Source: an uncultured Lachnospiraceae bacterium
Lineage (GTDB): Bacteria > Bacillota > Clostridia > Lachnospirales > Lachnospiraceae
DNA length: 46,273 nucleotides
Assembly: GCA_910586705.1 (NCBI GenBank)
Contig: CAJUJK010000030.1
Coordinates: 1-46,273 of the forward strand
Direction: 5' to 3'
Below, one piece after another: positions 1-7,318 of this stretch. The notes below the pieces were generated by a model. The model did not search any database, had not been told where the DNA came from, and saw only the letters and a program-made list of their open reading frames with translations. A program made the translations under genes and the position numbers. Position 1 is the stretch's first letter. Each line of letters opens with the position of its first letter.

Positions 1-108
1 AATAATTACATTATACCAAATATAGGCGGTGAGATCTACTTTTTCAGCGGCCTCGGAATCATTCCGCGGGGGGTTCATTTCAGCGATTTTCAGTGAAACA
101 TTCGCCAT
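1..108 (-). CDS. possible partial small ORF running off the left edge
   Basis: An open frame of 36 codons starts with ATG at 108 and stays open to base 1, so its end is outside the window. It begins MANVSLKIAEMN and looks protein-like, with mixed charged and hydrophobic residues. It starts 26 bases after the stop of the truncated surface gene on the same strand. The only GGAGG-like sequence is about 25 bases upstream, inside the end of the previous gene, which is too far for a normal ribosome binding site. I do not recognise the product. A short open frame on the other strand ends at 96, so this call is weak. Confidence 0.25.
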   Translation of the reverse strand, partial: MANVSLKIAEMNPPRNDSEAAEKVDLTAYIWYNVII

Positions 109-133
109 CTGTATCAATATTTCGATGCTGTAT

Positions 134-1777
134 TCAGCCTCCTGCCGGTGTAACAGTAACCGTCACAGATGCAGACTTAGTTGTATCCTTTGTTGAGGTC
201 GCTTTTACGGTAAGCGTTGTCGCTGTTTCGTCAGCGCCAACCGATAATACGCCATCAGTAATGCTGGACTTACTCTCGATAGAACCCTCAACTGCCCAGG
301 TTACATTAAAGTCTGTGTCTTCTGTCAGATTATCGCCTGTCACCTTTGCGGTGAAGGCTATATTCTCACCGGGTGTAGCAGTCGCCGTTTCTACAGTAGC
401 GCCATCTTTCAGAATTTCCACCTTCGTCACCTCTGGTGTCGTCTCTACTGGCGGTTTTTCTTCCTCTTCCTGCATAGGAATGATAAACTCGAATGGAACT
501 GTCGATTTCTCCGTACTATCTGCACCGAGCTTAATTTCAAGCGTACCCCTTACTTTGCCGGCTTTTGTTGTGCCTGCTGCCTCAAAGGTAAAGTCCTCTG
601 TCGAATCTCCCGCAGACCTAGGAGCGTAAGCAATTACAAATTCTGCTGCATTGTCAGCTACGATTGCCTTCTTCGCCTCATCTGTGACAGCCGCCTTCAT
701 TGTTGCTTCAGCAGCATCCTTCTTCGTCAGCCATTCGGGAGCGGGATCTGCTGTCTTAACAGTCTCTACCCACGCCGTAACTGCCGCTGTGGCATCCGCC
801 AAAGTCATCGTGACAGGCTGGACTACCTTAAGGTTGATGGTAACTGCCGTGCCGTATTTTTGGTAGTCCTCCAATTTCGGGGACTGCCCCTGCGCAAATT
901 TTGAAGCGTAGTAGCTGTTTTCGGGAACCACGTATACAGTCGCCTTCACTTTAGCCTTAGTAGTCGTCTCCTTCAGCTTCAGATTGATCTTACTGCCTTC
1001 GGTGAGGAACGGATCATTTGCCACAACACAGGCATCCGTCTTTCTCTCGTCGGGGTCAATCATCGCTGCCGCAAGCGTTACCTTCTCTTTGTCTGCCCGA
1101 ATCATCGCAGACACGGTCGCATTCTCCTTGTTCGTGATCGTGACTTCGTCTGCCGTATACTTCGCTAACGCCTTTTTATCGTCCAGTTTCACGGTAATCT
1201 TAACGGTATTTGTGCCGGTTCCGGTGCTCGCCTCATAATAACTCTTTCTTGCAGTAGCTGTATAGGTCAGGTATCCCGTCAGATGCTTCTTATAGTCTTT
1301 GTCAGACAGCAGCTTCTGCATATCTGCTTCGGAGACTGTTGTCTTAATCCGTAACTTGCCGTCTGCAATCTCGAAATAGGACTTAAACGAGTTTGCCGTA
1401 CCGCCGATGTTCGCGTTCAGCAGGGATAAACCTGTCAGTTCATAATCCCCTGTCGGAATGCTTGCCTTACCTGTAACCAGTGCGCCGCTGTCTCTGGTCG
1501 CGAGTTTGTAGGAGGCAGCCGGTTTGAAGGTGAACTTTTTGGTCTTCTCCACCTTAACCGTAGCCGCCGCTGCGGGCGCTGCTGCCGTAAAGGTATCGTT
1601 TGCCTTAACTTTGCTTCCCACGGATACCTTCAGTGCGTAATTCTTCTGGTTGTACTCCTCATCCCCGGTAAATGTAAGTGCTACCGTCGCCTTCTGTTTA
1701 TCGGGATCATAGCCGCTGATGGGGTCCACAACTGACGCTCCCCCGCGAATCCCCCGGCAATCCGCAACCACCCTCAT
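134..1777 (-). pseudogene. 5'-truncated silent copy of a giant Ig-like surface-protein gene
   Basis: The 547-codon frame corresponds only to the C-terminal part of the giant paralogue ending at 39103. Shared landmarks, in the same order, are KKFTFKP, a HLTGYL/HLTGYI segment, an AMIDPD/AMVDPG segment, VVPENS/VVPKNS and YGTAV/YGIPV. The first 14 or so residues (MRVVADCRG...) are Arg/Gly-rich and do not resemble the family, and no signal peptide or ribosome binding site precedes them. The homology therefore breaks close to 1740-1777, next to a core-like recombinase motif. The C-terminus is different from the paralogue: a Glu/Pro linker (EEEEKPP) followed by a bacterial Ig-like (BIG2-type) domain ending TVTPAGG. 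No sorting signal is seen. I infer a silent or dead 3' cassette of a surface protein; it could also be expressed after a rearrangement. Confidence 0.75.
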
Positions 1778-1792
1778 CCCCGGAAACGCCCT

Positions 1793-1803
1793 TGTTTACA
1801 AGG
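1793..1803. other. core-type recombinase site candidate (left)
   Basis: The 11-bp sequence TGTTTACAAGG lies directly upstream of the broken 5' end of the truncated surface gene. It differs by one base from TGTTTATAAGG at 38063-38073, which sits at the same relative place beside the other promoterless surface gene. Both are followed at similar distances by two 20-bp repeats. This is how tyrosine recombinase core and arm sites are arranged, but the role is inferred. Confidence 0.4.
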
Positions 1804-1894
1804 AAAACGGGGCATGAACACACTCCACAGGCGCATGTATTTTGCATGTTTTTTTGTGTATAATTGTTTTGAAATAGCAGAAAAAATGCGGATT

Positions 1895-1914
1895 TGTCGC
1901 TAATCTGTTGCTAA
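1895..1914. repeat. arm-type 20-bp repeat, copy A
   Basis: TGTCGCTAATCTGTTGCTAA, one base different from copy B at 1985-2004 (90 bp away). Related copies lie at 38153-38172 and 38242-38261 (89 bp apart). Each copy is itself a tandem of two half-sites, TTAGCAACA and TTAGCGACA on the minus strand. Such paired direct repeats resemble arm sites bound by the N-terminal domain of phage or ICE tyrosine integrases. Confidence 0.6.
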
Positions 1915-1935
1915 CTGCATTTAGGGAAAAATAAA

Positions 1936-1960
1936 GAAAGCCTGTGTTTTGCAGGCTTTC
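1936..1960 (-). terminator. terminator of the 2017-3694 operon
   Basis: A 9-bp perfect stem (GAAAGCCTG with CAGGCTTTC, 7-base loop) is followed on the minus strand by TTTATTTTT. It lies just past the last gene of the three-gene operon and between arm repeats A and B. It would also keep operon transcription out of the truncated surface gene. Confidence 0.7.
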
Positions 1961-1984
1961 TGGGTGTTTTTGAGGAGAAAAATC

Positions 1985-2004
1985 TGTCGCTAATTTGTTG
2001 CTAA
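1985..2004. repeat. arm-type 20-bp repeat, copy B
   Basis: TGTCGCTAATTTGTTGCTAA, the second member of the left pair. It ends 12 bases before the stop of the next gene. It has the same orientation and almost the same spacing from copy A as the right-hand pair at 38153 and 38242. Confidence 0.6.
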
Positions 2005-2016
2005 TGGCAAAATCTT

Positions 2017-2598
2017 TTACGAATATGCCGCAGAAAAATTTCTTTCGGAAAAAGTGTCACCATCTTCTTTTCTCATCAGATATACAGTCAGCTTAACAAG
2101 GAAAAAATAATATCCCAATTGGTTGAGGGAACCCATTCTGGTAATTTTTCCGTCTGTAATTCTCTTCCTGATCAGATCCGTATGGTATGTATTGATATAT
2201 TCAAAATCAATAAACTTGTCCGATAAAACGGGATCGGGGAGATACATGTAATCGTATATAATATTTCGCTTTAAATCCGCCAGATTGCCGCCAAACGCAT
2301 CCAGCGGAAAGACAGGCGCTAATAATATTTTGTCTTTCTGGTCAATATGACACGAGGTTGACAGGACTAACGCGTCTGCGATAAACAACTTTTGGGAACC
2401 CGATTCATCAAAAAAGCTAAAAGGTACTTTGGATATAATATCACCTTGGGATAACTCTTTTAGCGGGTTCAGCATCATGTATTTCAGTGTTTCCCCGGTT
2501 CTTTCAAATTGCAATATAGCGCTCTTGGCGCTGTCTCTTAAATCCGGGGAAACAGATGGTAAAACACTGTCTACAAAATCTATAAATTCAGCTAACAT
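2017..2598 (-). CDS. uncharacterised protein, last gene of a three-gene operon
   Basis: 193 residues, no signal peptide and no clear membrane segment apart from a hydrophobic stretch near residues 165-175 (YYFFLVKLTVYLM). The segment around residues 50-100 (QGDIISKVPFSFFDE..., FIADALVLSTSCHID, LLAPVFPL) looks like a small globular beta fold, but I cannot name a family with confidence. The start overlaps the end of the preceding gene by 7 bp, so the two are probably translationally coupled. With its two partners it makes an accessory operon next to a recombinase. A defence or toxin-antitoxin-like role is possible but is only a guess from context. Confidence 0.75.
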   Translation of the reverse strand: MLAEFIDFVDSVLPSVSPDLRDSAKSAILQFERTGETLKYMMLNPLKELSQGDIISKVPFSFFDESGSQKLFIADALVLSTSCHIDQKDKILLAPVFPLDAFGGNLADLKRNIIYDYMYLPDPVLSDKFIDFEYINTYHTDLIRKRITDGKITRMGSLNQLGYYFFLVKLTVYLMRKEDGDTFSERNFSAAYS

Positions 2599-2963
2599 AA
2601 TTCAAAAAAATTTACTCCTGTGTCAATTGATATATTTTTTACATAGTCATTTACACTATCCGTTTCTTTGCTTGTCGCCGCCCTCATTTCCCCGAATAAC
2701 TCTCTGATTTCCCTATCCAGCCGGGTCTCCTGTCTCTGCATATACATATATGGATCGTCAGTGACAACTTTGGTATTATTGTATATTTCCCTGTTACATA
2801 TGTCCTCATTATACGCCCTGTAATTTGCCATAGGTATCTTGGGAATATTCGCTACGGAATTAACCGTGGGGGTATTGTTGAAAGTCAGGGCGGATAGCGC
2901 GATACCCAGTACGCAGACTGTTCCGTTAATATTCTTATTATACGTTCCCCTTTGTTCCGTCAA
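2592..2963 (-). CDS. uncharacterised small protein, middle gene of the three-gene operon
   Basis: 123 residues. The first 30 contain a mildly hydrophobic stretch (VCVLGIALSALTF), which may be a membrane anchor or a signal-like segment. The C-terminal half is rich in charged residues (QRQETRLDREIRELFGEMRAA) and probably helical. The start overlaps the upstream gene by 4 bp (ATGA type), and its end overlaps the next start by 7 bp, so all three genes form one tightly coupled transcript. I recognise no family. Confidence 0.7.
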   Translation of the reverse strand: MTEQRGTYNKNINGTVCVLGIALSALTFNNTPTVNSVANIPKIPMANYRAYNEDICNREIYNNTKVVTDDPYMYMQRQETRLDREIRELFGEMRAATSKETDSVNDYVKNISIDTGVNFFELC

Positions 2964-3694
2964 CAGTACTCGCCCCTTTCTAAAAGATCATACAGTTTGC
3001 TATTAACAATGCTATTCATACATGTTAAAAGGGTTCCCAGCTTCTGGCTGTCCGATTTATAATTCACATCATTATTAAAGCCATATCTGTCGTTGATATC
3101 AATCACCGCGCCGACCGCCTCCGCGATCTGGTTTTCAGCGCTGAATGCACCGGCTTCCCCTGCATTGATATCATCTTTATACTTTCTAATGTTTTGCAGG
3201 GTAAGATTGATAAAAATATTTTCCTCTTCAACAAAGGTATATTTAACACTGATGTCATACGGCTGTCTGATCTGTTTCATATTCAGCAAAGTGCCCGATA
3301 ATTTTTTGACGCCGTCCTCATCGAGTTCATCGAATATAATGTTTGAGATAATGCCAATATATTCATAACAATTACCAGTCAGCAAATTCAGAAATTCAAA
3401 CACGCTCTGCATTCTCTCTTCAATATAATGCACACATAAATTCCAGTCCCTTTCATATCCGGCATCATAAACCACCTCAAAAGTTGCTGCCTCCAGAGAA
3501 ATATTCAGTTGTGCATGTTCGTGAAGCGTTTTAACTACGATCCGGGGTATTTCTGCCGGCGCGTCATCCGGGACAGGCAGAACGGTTGCTTCGCCGAAAT
3601 ATCGTTTCAGTATGCCTTCACTGTTGTAATATGCCTTTTTGATTCCATCAATGCGTTTATACATCACGGAAACGGATGATCTTTGAATAAGCAT
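2960..3694 (-). CDS. uncharacterised protein, first gene of the three-gene operon
   Basis: 244 residues, soluble, with no signal peptide. The N-terminal half reads like alternating beta strands (IVVKTLHEHAQLNISLEAATFEVVYDAG) and ends in an Asp/Asn-rich C-terminal region. Length and fold pattern recall the sporadically distributed TIGR04255-type proteins, but the usual signature of that family is not evident, so I leave it unnamed. A ribosome binding site (AGGGGGA) lies about 8 bases before the ATG. An extended -10 promoter lies 43 bases further upstream. It leads the accessory operon ending at 2017. Confidence 0.78.
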   Translation of the reverse strand: MLIQRSSVSVMYKRIDGIKKAYYNSEGILKRYFGEATVLPVPDDAPAEIPRIVVKTLHEHAQLNISLEAATFEVVYDAGYERDWNLCVHYIEERMQSVFEFLNLLTGNCYEYIGIISNIIFDELDEDGVKKLSGTLLNMKQIRQPYDISVKYTFVEEENIFINLTLQNIRKYKDDINAGEAGAFSAENQIAEAVGAVIDINDRYGFNNDVNYKSDSQKLGTLLTCMNSIVNSKLYDLLERGEYC

Positions 3695-3736
3695 TTTATT
3701 TCCCCCTAGTTATAGTTTAACCCAGATAATGAGATT

Positions 3737-3742
3737 ATTATA
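3737..3742 (-). promoter_or_regulatory. extended -10 promoter for the three-gene operon
   Basis: On the minus strand TGC-TATAAT gives a consensus -10 with the TG extension. The -35 region is weak, as is usual for extended -10 promoters. It lies about 43 bp upstream of the operon's first ATG. Confidence 0.55.
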
Positions 3743-3778
3743 GCACACACAGGCTTAATTTCCTAGATATTTATAAAA

Positions 3779-3807
3779 TGGTCAACAGCCGGAAACTGTG
3801 TTATACT
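3779..3807 (+). promoter_or_regulatory. promoter of the manC-type gene
   Basis: TGGTCA, a 17-bp spacer and TATACT, ending 30 bp before the ATG at 3837. The -35 is poor, the -10 good. It is divergent from the promoter of the neighbouring operon. Confidence 0.5.
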
Positions 3808-3836
3808 GTTCTAAACAAACAAAAACGGAGGTTTCC

Positions 3837-5162
3837 ATGAACATAGTCCTTTTATCCGGCGGCTCGGGCAAACGCCTGTGGCCTCTCTCCAACGACACGC
3901 GTTCCAAACAGTTTATAAAAATATTCAAAACCGCTGAGGGCGGTTACGAGTCCATGGTGCAGCGGGTTTACCGCCAGATTTTTTCTGTAGACCCGTCCGC
4001 CACCGTGACCATTGCCACCTCGAAATCTCAGGTGTCGGCAATTCACAACCAGCTCGGGACGGACGTGGGGATCAGCGTGGAGCCATGCAGGCGGGATACC
4101 TTCCCGGCGATTGCGCTGGCGGCAGCCTACCTCCATGAAGTGCGGCAGATTTCTGAGGAAGAGTCTGTGGTCGTCTGCCCGGTTGACCCTTATGTGGAAC
4201 AGGATTATTTTACATCTTTGAAAAAGCTCGGTGAACAGGCGGCGGTGAGCGACGCCAATCTGGTTCTCATGGGCATAGAACCCACTTACCCGAGCGCCAA
4301 ATACGGATATATCATTCCGGAGGACAGCGGAACTGTCAGCCGGGTATCCATGTTTAAGGAAAAGCCGGACGAGGAAACCGCCAGAACTTATATGGAAAAG
4401 GGCGCGCTCTGGAACGGCGGTGTATTCGCATTCCGGCTGGGATATGTGCTGAAACGCGCCCATGAACTGATTGACTTCCGGGATTACAAAGATCTCTATG
4501 AAAAATATGACACGCTCACGAAGATCAGCTTCGACTATGCGGTTGTGGAACACGAACCGCAGATCGAGGTGATGCGCTTCGGCGGCATGTGGAAGGATAT
4601 GGGAACGTGGAACACGCTGACCGAGGCGATGGAAAGTCCTTCCATCGGCAAGGCGATCCTGAACGACACATGCGACAACGTACACGTGGTAAATGAACTG
4701 GATGTGCCTGTTCTCTGCATGGGGTTAAAAGACGCGGTTGTTTCCGCAAGCCCCGAGGGGATCCTTGTCTCCGACAAAACGCAGTCGAGTTATATCAAAC
4801 CGTTTGTCGATGAGATTGACCAGCAGATTATGTTTGCGGAAAAGTCATGGGGGAGTTTTCGTGTCATCGATATTGAGGCTGGCAGCATGACCATCAAAGT
4901 GACCCTGAATGCCGGGCACAGAATGAACTATCACAGCCACGCGCGGCGCGATGAGGTCTGGACGGTGATAGAGGGAAAAGGGCGAACAATCATAGACGGT
5001 GTGGAGAGAGCGGTCGCCGCCGGGGACGTGGTTACCATGAAGGCGGGAACGCCCCACACGATTATTGCCGATACGGCATTGCAGGTGATTGAAGTGCAGA
5101 TCGGAAAGGAAATCAGCGTGAGCGACAAGAAGAAACTCAGTATTCCTTCCCCATCTCACTGA
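3837..5162 (+). CDS. manC: mannose-1-phosphate guanylyltransferase with C-terminal cupin (PMI type II) domain
   Basis: Nucleotidyltransferase making GDP-mannose from mannose-1-phosphate and GTP, a precursor for cell-surface polysaccharide. The 441 residues start at the ATG behind ACGGAGG rather than at an earlier in-frame codon without a ribosome binding site. The N-terminus has the family signature GGSGKRLWPLS (residues about 7-17) followed by SKQF, then FKEKPD and WNGGVFAF typical of the sugar-nucleotide pocket. The last 110 residues are a cupin (MNYHSHARRDEVWTVIEGKG, PGTPH-like AGTPHTI) matching the phosphomannose isomerase type II domain of bifunctional ManC proteins. Whether the isomerase is active cannot be told. 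The 3' end overlaps the convergent small gene by 26 bp. No other polysaccharide genes are nearby, so it appears isolated. Confidence 0.88.
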   Translation: MNIVLLSGGSGKRLWPLSNDTRSKQFIKIFKTAEGGYESMVQRVYRQIFSVDPSATVTIATSKSQVSAIHNQLGTDVGISVEPCRRDTFPAIALAAAYLHEVRQISEEESVVVCPVDPYVEQDYFTSLKKLGEQAAVSDANLVLMGIEPTYPSAKYGYIIPEDSGTVSRVSMFKEKPDEETARTYMEKGALWNGGVFAFRLGYVLKRAHELIDFRDYKDLYEKYDTLTKISFDYAVVEHEPQIEVMRFGGMWKDMGTWNTLTEAMESPSIGKAILNDTCDNVHVVNELDVPVLCMGLKDAVVSASPEGILVSDKTQSSYIKPFVDEIDQQIMFAEKSWGSFRVIDIEAGSMTIKVTLNAGHRMNYHSHARRDEVWTVIEGKGRTIIDGVERAVAAGDVVTMKAGTPHTIIADTALQVIEVQIGKEISVSDKKKLSIPSPSH

Positions 5163-5373
5163 TCCCATACCGCTCTTTAAACGCGGCAAGTTCTCCCTCG
5201 TTTCTGATAAGCATCACTTCCTCGAATTTTCCGGTAGTCAGATTTTTAAATCCGGCTACCTGCTCTCCTGTGCAGATACTGCATCTCAGAACGGGTTTAT
5301 ATACCTTCCTGTCAAAATCGGCAGGAAGGTTATTTTCATGTCTGCCTTTTTTCCTGTTAAATATAGATTTCAT
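5137..5373 (-). CDS. small conserved Cys-containing protein of unknown function
   Basis: 78 residues: a basic N-terminus (KSIFNRKKGRHEN), then RCSICTGEQVAGFKN with two cysteines spaced CxxC, then a charged C-terminus containing FEEVMLIRNEGELAAFKERYG. Small proteins of this pattern are common in Lachnospiraceae genomes, but I know of no assigned function. The CSIC pair could bind a metal or be redox active; with only two Cys this is speculative. The 3' end overlaps the convergent manC-type gene by 26 bp. A GGATGCGG sequence precedes the ATG at a usable distance. Confidence 0.7.
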   Translation of the reverse strand: MKSIFNRKKGRHENNLPADFDRKVYKPVLRCSICTGEQVAGFKNLTTGKFEEVMLIRNEGELAAFKERYGISEMGKEY

Positions 5374-5581
5374 TATATCACCGCATCCTTTCTGATACGG
5401 TAATTATAACAAAAATTATTTTCATTTACATAGAAAATCTGAAATGCGGTACGCTTAATTATTGTATGATAATAGTTTTCTCTTCGTTTTGTGGTTCCTG
5501 CTCTACAACCGTATGTTGTGTGATATCATTAAAAACAACAGTAGTGTTATGTTTCTTGGTGAGAAGGGAGTTTTGTTAAAA

Positions 5582-5929
5582 ATGAAAGAACTGCGGATGA
5601 TAATAAGAGAGTTACGGGAGGACCGGGATATTAAGCAAAAGATAATTGCCGAATATCTCGGCATATCACAACAGACTTACTCCAATTATGAAAACGGTCA
5701 CCGCGAGATACCGATCTGGGCGGTGACGAAACTTTCTGAATATTATCAAGTGAGTACCGACTATTTATTGGGCGCGAACACGGAGTATCTTGGTAATACC
5801 AACTTGAGCGAAAAGTATCTGGGAGACATTACTTTACATGACGTTGTTTTTGATATCCAGAAATTGAATTCCAAAGACCGGCGCGACCTGCTGCGATATA
5901 TCAAATTTCTGGAAAACGGAGAAGGCTGA
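5582..5929 (+). CDS. XRE/Cro-type helix-turn-helix regulator
   Basis: 115 residues from the ATG at 5582. An in-frame open stretch reaches back to 5462, but those residues are not part of the fold. The N-terminal 65 residues are a classical HTH_3 domain: IRELREDRDIKQKIIAEYLGIS, then QQTYSNYENGHREIPIWAVTKLSEYYQVSTDYLLG. The remaining 50 residues carry no known domain and may mediate oligomerisation. It likely represses or activates nearby accessory genes. Its closest neighbours are the convergent recombinase gene downstream and the Cys protein upstream. The ribosome binding site is poor (AAGGGAG about 14 bases upstream), so an alternative TTG start at 5574 is possible. Confidence 0.85.
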   Translation: MKELRMIIRELREDRDIKQKIIAEYLGISQQTYSNYENGHREIPIWAVTKLSEYYQVSTDYLLGANTEYLGNTNLSEKYLGDITLHDVVFDIQKLNSKDRRDLLRYIKFLENGEG

Positions 5930-5982
5930 GGTTTTCCAGTTTATATGCAAAAATTATGATCCGTAAAATGAGTGACAGTCTG

Positions 5983-6027
5983 ACCGCCCCGGTACAATGC
6001 CGGGGCGGTTTTGGGTTTATTTTTTGG
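5983..6027 (+). terminator. strong terminator between the regulator and recombinase genes
   Basis: A GC-rich 10-bp stem (ACCGCCCCGG with CCGGGGCGGT, 7-base loop) is followed by TTTTGGGTTTATTTTTT. It ends the regulator transcript. The T-run overlaps the 3' end of the convergent recombinase gene. Confidence 0.85.
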
Positions 6028-7099
6028 CAGTATGGGAAATCGTATTCTGTGGAGCCAGATACACTTCTGTGTCAATCTTGTTGATCTCATGCCGGAGTTC
6101 GTCGAGCGTGCGGTGTCCGTAAACGGATTTTTCCACATCGCTGCCCAGACTGTGTCCCATGAGCATATGCTTGGAGAGATCATCCACGGAATACTTGTCG
6201 CAGAGCCACGAGAAGGTATGCCTGCAGTCGTGGGGCGTGTGTTTTTTCCCGGAACTGCTGTAAAGAATATCCAGTTTCTTTAACAGCGGGTAAAATTCAT
6301 GGCGGCGGAAGGCGTCGCCGTTAAATTTTTTCGGCCGGAAGGATTTTACAAGGGGGATAATGGAGCGGTGGAAGGGAACAATACGGTTTTTGCCGGCACG
6401 TGTTTTGACGCCGCCTTTGAAGTATTGTCCCTCCAGATTGATCTCAATGGTTTCATAAGCGGAAATGCGGAAACCACTGTAGATCATCATAAGGACGACG
6501 CGGGCAGCCGGATCTTTTTTGTGTTTCCAGAGTTTATCAATATCCTCCTGTGTGAACGGCTCTCCTTTTTCAATATCATTTTCCTGACTGATCGCCACAA
6601 ACTGCGCGTAGTTTTTCTCAATGATATCGTTTTCCATAGCGTACTTATACATCTGGCTGTACAGTTTTTTGATGTTGGAAAGGCTGGAGTAGCCCAGCGT
6701 GCATTCGTCCAATGCTTTCTGCATATGGTGTTTGCGGATGGCACAGAAACTCATTTCGTGTAGGGAGGGGACGTTTTTGTAAGCGGAAGCATAATCCATG
6801 CGGCTGCGGTCGGAGAGCTGTTTTTTGCTCTCAACGAATTTCGCATTGAAGAAAGCGTGATAGATATCTGTGAAGGTGGCGGCAGAAATGCTGCCGGGCT
6901 GCAGACTGTTGTTAAACTCTACAATAGCGTTGTAGGCGGAATACCAGTCCTCGTAGTACCCGATGGCGCGCATCGGGTAAAACTGCGGTGCGCCGCCACC
7001 GATTTGTGAGGTCGGGTAAGCGGCGTAGGGTCTTTTGCGATTGCCGCTCAGTTTCTTGATGCAGCCGAAGCCGTTTGGTAATTTTGTTCTTTTTTTCAT
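6017..7099 (-). CDS. tyrosine recombinase / integrase
   Basis: Site-specific recombinase of the lambda-integrase family. The 360 residues start at the ATG at 7099, which has AAAGGAG at a good distance; the upstream in-frame ATG lacks one. The N-terminus is basic (KKRTKLPNGFG...RKRP), the arm-binding type often seen in Firmicutes element integrases. The core-binding domain spans about residues 75-175. All catalytic residues are visible: R211 (YSGFRIS), K232, H290 and R293 (HTPHDCRHTF), H316 (LMGHS) and Y327 (SVYGHRTLDEL), so it should be active. No excisionase, relaxase or phage genes accompany it. It is the only recombinase in the window and the obvious candidate to act on the core/arm repeats at 1793-2004 and 38063-38261, though that link is inferred. 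Confidence 0.93.
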   Translation of the reverse strand: MKKRTKLPNGFGCIKKLSGNRKRPYAAYPTSQIGGGAPQFYPMRAIGYYEDWYSAYNAIVEFNNSLQPGSISAATFTDIYHAFFNAKFVESKKQLSDRSRMDYASAYKNVPSLHEMSFCAIRKHHMQKALDECTLGYSSLSNIKKLYSQMYKYAMENDIIEKNYAQFVAISQENDIEKGEPFTQEDIDKLWKHKKDPAARVVLMMIYSGFRISAYETIEINLEGQYFKGGVKTRAGKNRIVPFHRSIIPLVKSFRPKKFNGDAFRRHEFYPLLKKLDILYSSSGKKHTPHDCRHTFSWLCDKYSVDDLSKHMLMGHSLGSDVEKSVYGHRTLDELRHEINKIDTEVYLAPQNTISHTAKK

Positions 7100-7125
7100 T
7101 TGTAAGATCTCCTTTCTACTATAAA

Positions 7126-7171
7126 TGTCGTTTTGTTGTAGATTAATAAACAATACGTCATTTTGATGCAG
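7126..7171. repeat. two 16-bp direct repeats in the recombinase promoter region
   Basis: TGTCGTTTTGTTGTAG at 7126-7141 and CGTCATTTTGATGCAG at 7156-7171 match in 12 of 16 positions and are centred 30 bp apart, about three helical turns. They lie 27-72 bp upstream of the recombinase ATG. Their TGTCG...TTGTTG pattern resembles the 20-bp arm-type repeats elsewhere in the window. They may be operators for autoregulation or binding sites of the recombinase. Confidence 0.45.
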
Positions 7172-7224
7172 TTCATTTTACATGAGTGAAAATAACCTTG
7201 CCAATAGGAGGTAAGGGAGAAAAA

Positions 7225-7236
7225 GAACAGAAGTTC
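7225..7236. promoter_or_regulatory. LexA (DinR) SOS box of uvrBA
   Basis: GAACAGAAGTTC matches the Gram-positive LexA consensus GAAC-N4-GTTC exactly and lies 83 bp before the uvrB ATG. It indicates that uvrB and uvrA are induced by DNA damage. Confidence 0.8.
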
Positions 7237-7318
7237 GATTTTGCTATATACATTTAAAAATATTTCTGCTATAGTGATACGAGAGAACAGTAAACGTCGC
7301 GCAGACAGAGGTAAATCG

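Noticed and set aside
1..96. Plus-strand open frame ending at 96 as the C-terminus of a gene from the left
   Set aside because: Only 31 codons are visible and nothing distinguishes it from chance; the opposite-strand frame looks slightly more protein-like.
5462..5581. N-terminal extension of the XRE regulator
   Set aside because: The 40 extra residues do not fit the HTH_3 family and no ribosome binding site supports a start at 5462.
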